NCBI RefSeq assembly: GCF_013425525.1
Contig: NZ_JACCKA010000072.1
Coordinates: 1-64,000, forward strand
Reading direction: 5' to 3'
Source: Luteimonas salinisoli
GTDB taxonomy: Bacteria; Pseudomonadota; Gammaproteobacteria; Xanthomonadales; Xanthomonadaceae
DNA length: 64,000 bases
Shown: piece by piece, positions 8,861-16,923 of the stretch
Layout of the letters: each line of letters starts with the position of its first letter
Numbering within the stretch: the stretch's first letter is position 1
Notes under the pieces: generated by a model
What the model was told of the DNA's origin: nothing
Seen by the model: the letters and a program-made list of their open reading frames with translations, nothing else
Databases searched by the model: none
Program-made: the position numbers and the translations under genes

Positions 8861-9775
8861 TCAGCGCCCGCCGATCGTCACCCGCACGCTTCCCGAATGC
8901 GACTGCAGCGAGATGTCGCCGTCGCCGGCGCCCAGCTTGGCGTCCAGGCTACGGCCCGGGCCGTAGCGGCGGCGCTGCACCTGGCCGGCGTCGGACTGGA
9001 TGTCGCCGCTGAAGCTGGACGCGCGCAGTTGCGCCGAGGCGTCGCCGGGCAGCTCCAGGCGGATCCGCCCGCTCACCGACTCCGCGGCGATGCGGCCGCC
9101 CGGCGCCAATGCTCCCACCTGCATCCTCACACTGCCGGAGACGGTTTCGCCGCGCAGCTGCTCGACCCGCCTCGTGGTGAGCTCGACCGTACCGGACACG
9201 GACTCCGCCGCGACGTCGCCGCCGAGACCGCCGCCGGCCTCGACGCGGCCGCTGACGGTATTGGCGGCGAATCTGGAGGTCGCGACGTTGGAGCGGATCG
9301 AACCGCTGACGCTGCCCAGCCTGGCCTCCCCCGCCCGCCCGGCGGCATTCAACCGGCCGCTGACCGTGCGCGCCTGCAGGCGGCGCAGGTCGACCCCGGC
9401 GATGTCGACATCGGCGCTGACCGCGTCGACCTCGAGCTCGGCGCCCTTCGGCACCCGCAGTTCCAGCTTGGCGCCGCCGCTGTTGCGGGCGTTGCGCGGG
9501 TACACCACGTGCACCCGCACGCGGTTGCGGCTGGCGTCCACCTCCAGGCGCAGGCCCGCGCCCAGCGTGCCGGTCACGGTCACCTCGTCGCGGTCCCAGC
9601 CCTGTACGCGGATCTCGCCGGCGACGTTCTCGACCTCGACGCGGCCGCCCGAGGCGAGCGGGTGGCGCTCGTCGACCGCGGTCTGCGCCGATGCCGCCAG
9701 CGGTGCGAGCAGGGCGAGCAGGGCGAACGCGCCGGCGATCCAGCGGCGGCGGACTCCTCGAATACGGTTGCGCAT
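8861..9775 (-). CDS. exported DUF4097 (putative adhesin-like) protein
   Basis: A 304-residue protein with a clear signal peptide (basic start, then ALLALLAPLAASAQ) and a DUF4097 beta-solenoid-like body. The motif VSG recurs at regular spacing (SVSGSI, TVSGRV, SVSGTV, TVSGSV, SVSGRI, SFSGDI, SHSGSV), one per turn of a predicted right-handed beta structure. It is the third gene of an ECF sigma / anti-sigma operon, 13 bases after the anti-sigma stop, with GGAG 8 bases before ATG. DUF4097 proteins commonly sit in such operons and are thought to be envelope-associated, but their function is not established. Confidence 0.8.
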   Translation of the reverse strand: MRNRIRGVRRRWIAGAFALLALLAPLAASAQTAVDERHPLASGGRVEVENVAGEIRVQGWDRDEVTVTGTLGAGLRLEVDASRNRVRVHVVYPRNARNSGGAKLELRVPKGAELEVDAVSADVDIAGVDLRRLQARTVSGRLNAAGRAGEARLGSVSGSIRSNVATSRFAANTVSGRVEAGGGLGGDVAAESVSGTVELTTRRVEQLRGETVSGSVRMQVGALAPGGRIAAESVSGRIRLELPGDASAQLRASSFSGDIQSDAGQVQRRRYGPGRSLDAKLGAGDGDISLQSHSGSVRVTIGGR

Positions 9776-9788
9776 GATGGTTCTCCCT

Positions 9789-10322
9789 TCAGGTCGGCAG
9801 GCCGGCAGCGGCGAACGCCGCCCGGCGGGTGAGTTGCAGCCGCTGCGCGTAGGTGCGCTGCAGCTGGTCGAGCAGATAACGCGATCCGGGCGCCTCGTGG
9901 ATGGCGGCGAGGATACTGGCGGCGCTGCGGTCGAGCTCGACCAGCGCCGGCCGCAGCTCGTCGGGGATCTCTCCCGCCGGCACCGCCGCCAACGCCTGGC
10001 GGTATTCGCCGCGCATGCGTTCGGCCTGCTGCACGGTGGCCGGCGCCGCCCGGGGTGCCGGCGCGGGCGGGGACTCCTGCCTCGGCAGCAGCGAGGGGAC
10101 CAGCAGCAGGGCCAGCGAGGCGGCCGCCGCGAAGCCGGCCAGCGCCCGCCAGCGTCCGCGGATGCGGCCGCCGCCCCCACGCCGCGGCCGCGGCTGCTGC
10201 GGCGCAGGCGCCAACAGCTGCACCTCCACCCGCGCCCAGGCGCGCGCCGGCGGCACCATTTCCCGCGGCAGGCTGCGCAGGCGTCGTGCCAGCTCCTCGT
10301 CGCGCTCGTCGTGTTCGTTCAT
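9789..10322 (-). CDS. membrane-anchored anti-sigma factor-like protein
   Basis: A 177-residue protein with an acidic cytoplasmic N-terminus (MNEHDERDEELARRL), one transmembrane helix (about residues 60-80, GFAAAASLALLLVPSLL) and a 90-residue extracytoplasmic part with heptad-like helices. Its start overlaps the stop of the ECF sigma gene as ATGA, which fits co-translation of a sigma/anti-sigma pair. It should hold the sigma factor at the membrane until an envelope signal arrives. No zinc-binding ZAS motif (HxxxCxxC) is visible, so release may not be redox-driven. The Pro/Arg-rich segment before the helix is typical of this class in high-GC bacteria. Confidence 0.75.
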   Translation of the reverse strand: MNEHDERDEELARRLRSLPREMVPPARAWARVEVQLLAPAPQQPRPRRGGGGRIRGRWRALAGFAAAASLALLLVPSLLPRQESPPAPAPRAAPATVQQAERMRGEYRQALAAVPAGEIPDELRPALVELDRSAASILAAIHEAPGSRYLLDQLQRTYAQRLQLTRRAAFAAAGLPT

Positions 10323-10891
10323 CTGGATTCTCCAAGCCGCTTGCGCAGCAGGCCTCGCGCGCGGTGCAGCTGCGCCTTCGAGCTGCCCACTGCCATGCCG
10401 AGCTCCTCGGCGATCTCGTGATGCTTCCAACCCTCGATGTCGTGCAGCACCAGTACGGCCCGGGCGCGCGGCGGAAGCGTCGCCACGGCACGCTCCAGGT
10501 CCAGCCCCGTTCCGGCGCAGCGTGCGCTCTCGTCGGCGCCGGCAAGCGCCTCCAGGTCGTGGTCGCCGCTTTCGCAGTCCGCCATGGCCCCGCGTGCGCG
10601 CAGCTCCATCAGCGCGGTATTGACCGCCAGCCGCTGCAGCCAGGTGCCCAGCGCGCTGTCGAAGCGGAACCCCGGCAGCGCCCGCCACGCCTTGACGAAG
10701 GTGTCCTGCAGCACGTCCTCGGCGCGCGCCGCGTGGCGGCCGCAGATGCGCCAGATCACCGCGTACAGGCGCGGCGCATGGCGGCGGTAGATCCGCTCGT
10801 ATGCCTGTACGCTGCCGGCCATCGCCTCGCGCGCCAGCGTGGCATCGTCCGGCACGCCTGCGCGGTCGTTTTCGTTGGCCGGGAGTGTCAT
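10319..10891 (-). CDS. ECF RNA polymerase sigma factor
   Basis: A 190-residue sigma-70 family protein with the two ECF regions. Region 2 contains YRRHAPRLYAVIWRIC and AEDVLQDTFVKAWRALPGF (core binding and -10 recognition); region 4 contains LPPRARAVLVLHDIEGWKHHEIAEELG followed by the recognition helix SSKAQLHRARGLLRKRL. The ATG at 10891 gives the usual ECF start a few residues before region 2; a longer form from further upstream is possible but would add a non-conserved Pro-rich leader. It heads an operon with its anti-sigma factor and a DUF4097 protein. An inverted repeat just upstream may be its operator or part of an autoregulated promoter. Confidence 0.9.
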   Translation of the reverse strand: MTLPANENDRAGVPDDATLAREAMAGSVQAYERIYRRHAPRLYAVIWRICGRHAARAEDVLQDTFVKAWRALPGFRFDSALGTWLQRLAVNTALMELRARGAMADCESGDHDLEALAGADESARCAGTGLDLERAVATLPPRARAVLVLHDIEGWKHHEIAEELGMAVGSSKAQLHRARGLLRKRLGESR

Positions 10892-10935
10892 CGCGATACC
10901 GAGCATATCCAGTTGGATGCGCAGCGCCGCCGAAT

Positions 10936-10971
10936 GGTTTAGTCCCGGGACTGGGGTGGGGGGCCTAAACC
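10936..10971. promoter_or_regulatory. nested inverted repeat upstream of the ECF sigma operon
   Basis: GGTTTAG (10936-10942) and CTAAACC (10965-10971) form a perfect 7-bp inverted repeat with a 22-base spacer, and inside it lies the 10-bp palindrome GTCCCGGGAC (10942-10951). The site is 45 bases upstream of the sigma start and about 80 bases upstream of a divergent small gene. This placement suits an operator controlling one or both. Confidence 0.4.
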
Positions 10972-11049
10972 TTCCGGCCGCCGCGGGCATCCAAGCAGGC
11001 ATGGGCAGCGGCCGCGACGGCCGCGGCGAGGCGAAGCGAAGGAGCGAGC

Positions 11050-11295
11050 ATGCAGGCGACCCCGACGGCGATCGTGCTGGCCTGCGCCTGGTGGTGCGTC
11101 ACCCAACTCGGCGGCTGGACCCTGGAGGCACGGGTGTCGCCGGACGATCCAAGGCTGTGCCTGTACAGGGCGGACGCACCCGCGTCGCGGTATTGCCTGG
11201 ATCCCGGCGCGATCCGGCGATTCGTGCCGCCGGCGGGCGAGCGCGCCGCGACCGGGCCGCTGGCTCAGACCAGCAGCCGGTTCCAGTCGCCGTAA
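11050..11295 (+). CDS. small probably exported protein
   Basis: An 81-residue protein. The N-terminus (AIVLACAWWCVTQLGG) is hydrophobic and could be an uncleaved anchor or signal; the mature part has two further cysteines about 12 residues apart (RLCLYRA, RYCLDPG), which could form a disulfide. AAGGAG six bases before the ATG is a good ribosome binding site and is the main reason to accept the gene. Its last 31 bases overlap the convergent epimerase-fusion gene. I do not recognise the family. It is divergent from the sigma operon across an inverted repeat and may share regulation with it. Confidence 0.5.
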   Translation: MQATPTAIVLACAWWCVTQLGGWTLEARVSPDDPRLCLYRADAPASRYCLDPGAIRRFVPPAGERAATGPLAQTSSRFQSP

Positions 11296-13754
11296 CGAAG
11301 CCGCACCGGGCCGCGCGGCAGGCTCAACGCGATCAGCGCGACGCCGCAGACCAGGCTCGACCACAGCGATGCCGGGCCGGCGTCGGCCACGAACGGCACG
11401 ACCAGCAGCGCCGCGCCGAGCAGCACGTTGAACAGCCGCACCGGGCGCGCGACCTCGGCGAAGGCGATCACCGCGGCGGTGATCGCCAGCGCGCCGATCA
11501 GGTGGTCCGCATCGGCCATGGTCCCCTCGGCACCGACGGTCAGCCGGGTGCACATCAGCCACACGCCGATCGCCGCGCACGCCAGCAGGTTCCAGCGCGG
11601 CGCGACGTTGCCGCCGAGGGTCTCGCGCAGGACCTGCAGCGGCCCCTTGTCGAACTCTCCGGCCTCCGCGGCGGAGCGCTCCGTCGCGGCATCGCCCTCG
11701 TCGGTGTCGCCGGTGAAGAACACCTGCAGCAGGCTCCGGCCGGCACGCCGGCGCCGGCGCAGGAACTGGCCGGTGGCGATCAGCTCGTCCAGCGAATAGG
11801 GGATCTGCAGCAGCATCGCAGCCGCGCCGATCAGGCACAGGGTGCACCAGGTGCCGATCACGATCGGCTGGATGATGATGAAGGTGATCGACACCACGCC
11901 CAGCGGCACGATCAGAATGCCGAACGCCACCACCACCCAGGGCATGGTGCGCCAGCGCTGCCGCGAGCCGACCAGGCCGGTCACGATCTCCAGGACGTAC
12001 ACCAGCGCGCCGAGCCCGGCGTCCGGGACCGGCCAGGCCTCCGACACGCTCGAGGTGACGATGGCCTCGGTGCCGTTCTTGGGCCCCGCGACGTCGAAGA
12101 ACGGTTCCCAGACCCCATCGGCGTGGCCAAGCTGGTAGGCCGCCATGTAGCGCGAGACGATCAGCCCGAGCAGGGCCAGGGCGATGATCGGCAGGCGCTG
12201 GATCCAGTCCGAGGGCGAGTAGTCCCAGCCCGGCGGGATCACCGGGCCGGTGCGCGACGCCACCGGCGAGATGCCGGGGATCGGCGGCAGCGCCGCCGCC
12301 AGGCCGGTGACCAGCGCACCGACCAGGGTGCCGTTGAGGTATGCGGCGGCGCTGCCGGTCCAGAACACCAGTGGCGCGAACATCACCCACAGCCCTACGG
12401 CCGCGGATGCCCAGCGCAGCGGCGCCAGCCGCCAGGAGGTGGTCAGCAGGCCCAGAACCAGCAATGCGGCGCCGCTGACCCTGTCGCTCAGCGCCAGCGC
12501 CCCGGCGACGTCGCCGAAGGTCGGCGGCGATGCGAGCAGCCAGACGCCGAGTGCGGCGATGAGGAACGGCCCCCACAGGTTGCGCCGGTGCGCATCGCGA
12601 AATGTCGCCTCGGCCTGGCCGCGCAGCGCTTCGGGCCGCTCGACCTTCGCCGCTGCCGCTTCCAGCCAGGGCGGCATGGTGATGCCGTTGGCCTCGTACC
12701 ACGCCGGTGGATCGCGCTTCAGCGCCGCCACGAGCTCCGGCAGCGTGTCGCGGATCGAATGCCGCGGCTCCCAGCCCAGCAGTTCGCGCGCGCGGCGGAT
12801 GTCGAGCGCGTAATGGTCGCTGGCGATCTCGATCATGAACGGCCGGATGAAGGGCGCCTTGCCCTTGTCGATCGCATCCGGCACCAGCGGCTCGGCCTTC
12901 TCCTGCAGCCAGGCGCCGGCCTTGGCCAGCGGCGGCGGCACGCCGATGGTGGCCCAGTCCTCGCCGTGGACCAGCCCGCCGATCAGGTCCTGCAGTTCCG
13001 CGTAGCCGATCGCGTCGGGCTCGCCCACCAGCACCGTGAGCTCGGGCGGCAACTCGCCGCGGCGGTCGATCGCGCGGCGGAACGCATCGATCATGTCCTC
13101 GCGGTGGATCATCGACTGCCCGGCGTCCTTGTCGCCGGCGTAGAGGAAGCCCTGCAGGTCGCGCTCGTAGATGCGCGCGATCTGCTGCGACAGCGTCGGC
13201 ACCGCGGTCGCGTCGTCGTAGAGACCGGCCAGGTGCAGCAGTACGCAGGGAATGTCGCCGCGCTCCTCGGCGATCGCCCGCTCGGCGGCGGCCTTGGACT
13301 GCGGATAGGCCCAGCGCGGGCGGATCGGCGCATCCTCGTCGATGCGACTGCCCGGGGTCGTGGCCTCGTGCACCAGCATCGTCCCCGAGTACACGAACTG
13401 TTCCACGTCCAGCGCGCGCAGCGCACGCAGCAGGCGGCGGGTGCCGTCGACGTTGACCTCGTCGTAGAGCGGCCTGTACTCGCCGCTGAAGTCGAAATAG
13501 GCGGCCAGATGCACCACCGAGGCGATGCGCCCGCCGAAGCGCTCGCGGAACTTCGCGAAGGCGCCGGCCACCGAATCGTCCGAAGTCAGGTCGATCTCGA
13601 TCCAGTCGCCGCCGTCGTCGGGGACCGACACGTCCATCCCCACCACCCGGTAGTCGCCGGCCAGGGCGCCCGAGAGCGAGTTGCCGACGCTGCCGGCGGC
13701 GCCGGTGATCAGGACGATGGGGCGCTCGTCGCGTTGGGGGCTGGAGGAGGCCAG
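11265..13754 (-). CDS. NAD-dependent epimerase fused to SPW-repeat and VKOR-like membrane domains (CTG start proposed)
   Basis: An approximately 829-residue fusion. Residues 1-330 form an extended SDR/epimerase: GAAGSVG dinucleotide loop, VVHLAAYFDFSGEY, YSGTMLVHE, and YPQSKAAAE with the catalytic YxxxK. A multi-helix region follows with SPW-type membrane repeats (GVWLLASPPTF, VGLWVMFAPLVFW). Next is a VKOR-like unit with WPVPDAGLGALVYVLE and a membrane WCTLCL CxxC at about residues 637-640, then another SPW-like repeat. The first in-frame GTG/ATG (13646) would delete the NAD-binding loop. The open frame continues upstream without ATG, GTG or TTG to a TGA, and a CTG at 13754 sits 8 bases after GGAG, so I place the start there. 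Possible roles: envelope redox or lipid/quinone chemistry. Function unproven. Confidence 0.8.
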   Translation of the reverse strand: MASSSPQRDERPIVLITGAAGSVGNSLSGALAGDYRVVGMDVSVPDDGGDWIEIDLTSDDSVAGAFAKFRERFGGRIASVVHLAAYFDFSGEYRPLYDEVNVDGTRRLLRALRALDVEQFVYSGTMLVHEATTPGSRIDEDAPIRPRWAYPQSKAAAERAIAEERGDIPCVLLHLAGLYDDATAVPTLSQQIARIYERDLQGFLYAGDKDAGQSMIHREDMIDAFRRAIDRRGELPPELTVLVGEPDAIGYAELQDLIGGLVHGEDWATIGVPPPLAKAGAWLQEKAEPLVPDAIDKGKAPFIRPFMIEIASDHYALDIRRARELLGWEPRHSIRDTLPELVAALKRDPPAWYEANGITMPPWLEAAAAKVERPEALRGQAEATFRDAHRRNLWGPFLIAALGVWLLASPPTFGDVAGALALSDRVSGAALLVLGLLTTSWRLAPLRWASAAVGLWVMFAPLVFWTGSAAAYLNGTLVGALVTGLAAALPPIPGISPVASRTGPVIPPGWDYSPSDWIQRLPIIALALLGLIVSRYMAAYQLGHADGVWEPFFDVAGPKNGTEAIVTSSVSEAWPVPDAGLGALVYVLEIVTGLVGSRQRWRTMPWVVVAFGILIVPLGVVSITFIIIQPIVIGTWCTLCLIGAAAMLLQIPYSLDELIATGQFLRRRRRAGRSLLQVFFTGDTDEGDAATERSAAEAGEFDKGPLQVLRETLGGNVAPRWNLLACAAIGVWLMCTRLTVGAEGTMADADHLIGALAITAAVIAFAEVARPVRLFNVLLGAALLVVPFVADAGPASLWSSLVCGVALIALSLPRGPVRLRYGDWNRLLV

Positions 13755-13879
13755 GATCGATGCTCCGCTTGCGATGGGACCGGGAGGCCGACGCCCGGGA
13801 GCGGCCGGGCGAATGCGCGCATCCGCAGCCCCAGGGTGGCGCGCCGGCGATCAAATGCCCGTGAACCGCGGGCCGGCGC

Positions 13880-14599
13880 TCAGCCGTCGAGTTCGGGGTA
13901 GTGCCGGAAGATGCCGTTCTCGTTGAACGGCAGCCGCCTCGGCGAGGCGAGATAGCGTGCGGTTCGCGGCCGCTCCGCGACCCGCGCCGCAAGGTCGCGC
14001 AGCCGCGGCAGATCGTCCTCGACGCCGGCCATGGTCCGCGGGAACGCGTAGCGCAGGCCGGCCACCAACTGGAAAAGCGACAGGTCGGCGTAGGAGACGC
14101 GCGCGCCGACCAGCCAGCGCGGCCCCTTCGGGTTGCGCGCCAGCACCTGCTCGAAATAGCCCAGGAACTTCGGGATCCGCTGTTCGCGGAACTCGCGCGC
14201 GCGGCGCGCGGCCTCGGGCTTCTGCTCGCGGTACCAGGAGCCGGCGCCGAGTGGATGGTGCACGTCGTGCGCCTCGGTCACCGCATCGGCGACGGTCAGC
14301 TGCAGCTGGTGAGTCCACAGCGCCGCGCGCGGATCGCGCGCGGCCAGTCCCAGGCGCGGCCCGAGATACTGCAGGATCGCCGCCACCTGCGCCACCAGCA
14401 CGCTGCCGGCCTTCAGCGCCGGAAGCGCGAACGGCGGATGGGCGCCGTCGCCCTCGAGCACGGCCTCGAGCGCCGCCATGCCGCCGGCTTCCTCGTCGTT
14501 GCCGACGTCGATGTAGTCGGCGCCGCCCTCTTCCAGCGCCAGACGCACGAATTCGCCGCGGCCGGGAATGCCGGGCCAGTAGTACAGCTCGTAACGCAT
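13880..14599 (-). CDS. glutathione S-transferase family protein
   Basis: A 239-residue protein with the two GST domains. The thioredoxin-like N-terminus begins YELYYWPGIPGRGEFVRLALEE, with the Tyr near the active site, and LPALKAGSVLVAQVAAILQYL supplies the cis-Pro and gamma-Glu contacts. The helical C-terminal domain includes WLVGARVSYADLSLFQLV, the usual N-capping/hydrophobic staple region. The arrangement and start resemble sigma/pi-like GSTs, which conjugate or reduce electrophiles with glutathione. The gene is divergent from the MscS-like channel gene. The natural substrate cannot be read from sequence. Confidence 0.85.
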   Translation of the reverse strand: MRYELYYWPGIPGRGEFVRLALEEGGADYIDVGNDEEAGGMAALEAVLEGDGAHPPFALPALKAGSVLVAQVAAILQYLGPRLGLAARDPRAALWTHQLQLTVADAVTEAHDVHHPLGAGSWYREQKPEAARRAREFREQRIPKFLGYFEQVLARNPKGPRWLVGARVSYADLSLFQLVAGLRYAFPRTMAGVEDDLPRLRDLAARVAERPRTARYLASPRRLPFNENGIFRHYPELDG

Positions 14600-14726
14600 G
14601 CTTCCGCTCCCTGCGACGGGACCGCGATCATCCGCCGTCGTCCGTGCAGCCGCCGTGCATGGCGCGAAGGTTTTGCCACGGCCGGCACGAGGGGCGACAC
14701 TGTCCCCCCGCCCAGTGATCGTGCCG

Positions 14727-16109
14727 ATGCCGCGACGCCTCGCCCTGTTGCTGTGCCTGGCCTGCCTCGCGCCGGCGCCGCCTGCGGACGCCGCGCCTGC
14801 GCCTGTGCATACGCCGGCGCAGGCGCAGGCGGACGCCGCGGATCCTCCCGGTCCAGATCCCGCCGTGGTGGCGGCGCTGCGCGATGCGGATCGCGCGGTG
14901 CAGGAGCGCCTGGCCGCGCGCCTGGCGGTGATCCCTGGGCTGGAGAAGGCGCGGGTGGAAGTGAGCGGCGGGGTGGCCACCCTGCGCGGGCTGGCGGCCG
15001 ACGACGCGCGCCGCCAGCTCGCCGCCACCATCGCCGGCCAGACCCAGGACGTGGTGCTGGTGGAGAATCGCCTCGAGCTCGATACCGACGTGCGCACCCG
15101 CAGCGCGCCGGTATTCGCCGCGGCGGCCGAGCGCCTGCGCAACCTCGTCGCCGCGCTGCCGCTGCTGCTGGTCGCCGCCGCGATCGTGCTCGCGGCGTGG
15201 TGGCTGGGGCGCTGGCTGTCGCTGCGCCCCGGGCTGCAGCGGCGGATGCGCCGCAATCCCTTCCTCGTCGACCTGGCCCGCCAGGCGATCCGCATCGGCG
15301 CCCTGCTGGCGGGACTGGTGCTCGCGCTCGACCTGCTCGACGCCGGCGCGCTGGTCGGCGCCCTGCTGGGCACCGCCGGCGTGGTCGGCATCGCGGTCGG
15401 CTTCGCCTTCCGCGACGTCGCCGAGAACTACATCGCCGGCATCCTGCTGAGCCTGCGCCAGCCGTTCGCGCCCCACGACCACGTGGTGATCGACGGTCAC
15501 GAGGGCAAGGTAGCCGCGCTGACCTCGCGCGCCACCATCCTGGTCACGCTCGACGGCAACCACCTGCGCCTGCCCAATGCGCTGGTGTTCAAGGGGGTGA
15601 TGCTCAACTATTCGCGCAATCCCCGGCGACAGTTCGCCTTCGAGGCGGGAATCGCCAACGACGCCTCGGTGTCCCGCGCGCAGCGCGTCGCCCGCGAGGC
15701 GCTGGCGCGCATCGACGGCATCCTCGACGACCCGGCCCCGGCGGTACTGGTGGCCGCGCTCGGCGAATCCACCACCAACCTGCGGATCTCGGCCTGGATC
15801 GACCAGGGCGACACCAGCTTCGCCGCCGCACGCAGCGAAGCGATCCGGCTGGTCAAGCGCGCGTTCCAGGAGCACGGCATCGACATGCCCGATCCCGGCT
15901 ACCGCATCGAGCTGCGGCAGGCCGCACCCGAGCCCGAGGCCACCGGAGCGACGCCGCCGGCCCGGCCTGCGCCGCCGGCCCCGCACGCCGAGCCCGAGGC
16001 CGAGGCCAGCGCCGACCTGCGCGCCGAGCATCACATCGACCGCCAGATCGACCGCGACCATGCCGCGACCGCCGGCAACCTGCTCGATCCCGACGCGCCC
16101 CGCGAATAG
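14727..16109 (+). CDS. MscS-family mechanosensitive channel with N-terminal BON-like domain
   Basis: A 460-residue protein with a signal peptide (LALLLCLACLAPAPPADA) and a periplasmic BON-like domain (VEVSGGVATLRGLAADDARR). It is followed by transmembrane helices and the MscS core: the pore helix ALLGTAGVVGIAVGFAFRDVAENYIAGI, then the beta domain PFAPHDHVVIDGHEGKVAALTSRATIL. The tail is Pro/Ala/Glu-rich and ends in a charged helix. It should open under membrane tension during hypo-osmotic shock; the BON-like domain may contact envelope or lipid. ATG at 14727 places the signal peptide at the start; an in-frame GTG lies 12 bases upstream. Confidence 0.9.
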   Translation: MPRRLALLLCLACLAPAPPADAAPAPVHTPAQAQADAADPPGPDPAVVAALRDADRAVQERLAARLAVIPGLEKARVEVSGGVATLRGLAADDARRQLAATIAGQTQDVVLVENRLELDTDVRTRSAPVFAAAAERLRNLVAALPLLLVAAAIVLAAWWLGRWLSLRPGLQRRMRRNPFLVDLARQAIRIGALLAGLVLALDLLDAGALVGALLGTAGVVGIAVGFAFRDVAENYIAGILLSLRQPFAPHDHVVIDGHEGKVAALTSRATILVTLDGNHLRLPNALVFKGVMLNYSRNPRRQFAFEAGIANDASVSRAQRVAREALARIDGILDDPAPAVLVAALGESTTNLRISAWIDQGDTSFAAARSEAIRLVKRAFQEHGIDMPDPGYRIELRQAAPEPEATGATPPARPAPPAPHAEPEAEASADLRAEHHIDRQIDRDHAATAGNLLDPDAPRE

Positions 16110-16130
16110 CCGACCGGAGGAACCGTCCCC

Positions 16131-16862
16131 ATGCCGCAGCACATCGGAATCGTCGCCTGCTCCGCCGAGGGCGCAGCGCTGTGCTACCGCGCCATCTGCA
16201 GTGGCGGGGGAATGCCGCTGCCGGGCGCGTACGCGCACCCCGAAGTCTCCATGCACACGCCGCCGCTGGCCGCGTACGTGGCCTGCCTGGAGCGCGACGA
16301 CTGGCAGGGCGTCGCCGAGCTGATGCTCGCCTCGGCAGCGAAGCTGGCGCGCGCTGGCGCCGACTTCCTGGTCTGCCCCGACAACACCATCCACCAGGCG
16401 CTGCCGCAGGTGCTGCCGCGCTCGCCGCTGCCCTGGCTGCACATCGCCGAGGCGGTGGCCGCCGAAGCCGCGGCGCGCGGCTACCGGCGCATTGGCATCA
16501 CCGGCACGCACTGGCTGGTCGACGGTCCGGTCTACCCGGACAAGCTGGAGGCGCGCGGGATCGGCTGGCAGCGCCCCGCCGCGGCCGACCGCGACGCCAT
16601 CGGCCGCATCATCATGGACGAACTGGTCCAGGGCGTGTTCGATCCCGCCTCGACCGAGCGGCTGCTGCAGGCCATCGCGCGCCTGCGCGACGCCGGCTGC
16701 GATGCCGTGGTGCTCGGCTGCACCGAGCTGCCGCTGGTCGTCGACGACGGCAACTCGCCGCTGCCGACGCTCGACTCCACCCGCCTGCTTGCGCGCGCAG
16801 CACTGCGGCGCGCGATGCAAGGCGGCGGCGCCCTCCCCCTGAAGACGTCGGCCGCCGGCTGA
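16131..16862 (+). CDS. aspartate/glutamate racemase family protein
   Basis: A 243-residue member of the Asp/Glu/hydantoin racemase superfamily, with two pseudo-symmetric domains each giving one catalytic Cys. The second is clear, Cys197 in VVLGCTELPL. The first is in VCPDNTIHQ (Cys82): the usual CNTAH signature is replaced by C-P-D-N-T-I-H, shifting Cys two residues relative to NT. This variant may alter stereochemistry or make the protein one of the isomerase/lyase-like members. It follows the MscS gene by 21 bases and may be co-transcribed with it. A role in D-amino-acid metabolism is likely but unproven. Confidence 0.8.
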   Translation: MPQHIGIVACSAEGAALCYRAICSGGGMPLPGAYAHPEVSMHTPPLAAYVACLERDDWQGVAELMLASAAKLARAGADFLVCPDNTIHQALPQVLPRSPLPWLHIAEAVAAEAAARGYRRIGITGTHWLVDGPVYPDKLEARGIGWQRPAAADRDAIGRIIMDELVQGVFDPASTERLLQAIARLRDAGCDAVVLGCTELPLVVDDGNSPLPTLDSTRLLARAALRRAMQGGGALPLKTSAAG

Positions 16863-16923
16863 TCGCGCGTGCCGCCGCGTAGGCGGCAGCTATGCTTGGC
16901 GCCCACCCGCACCGGAAGCTCCC

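Noticed and set aside
6128..9832. A 1234-residue plus-strand open frame
   Set aside because: It is the antisense of the GGDEF-EAL and DUF4097 genes, with the His/Gln/Arg-rich pattern typical of antisense frames in high-GC genomes.
10939..13992. A 1017-residue minus-strand open frame covering the epimerase-fusion gene
   Set aside because: Arg/Gly/Ala-rich composition without motifs; the overlapping frame carries clear epimerase and membrane domains.
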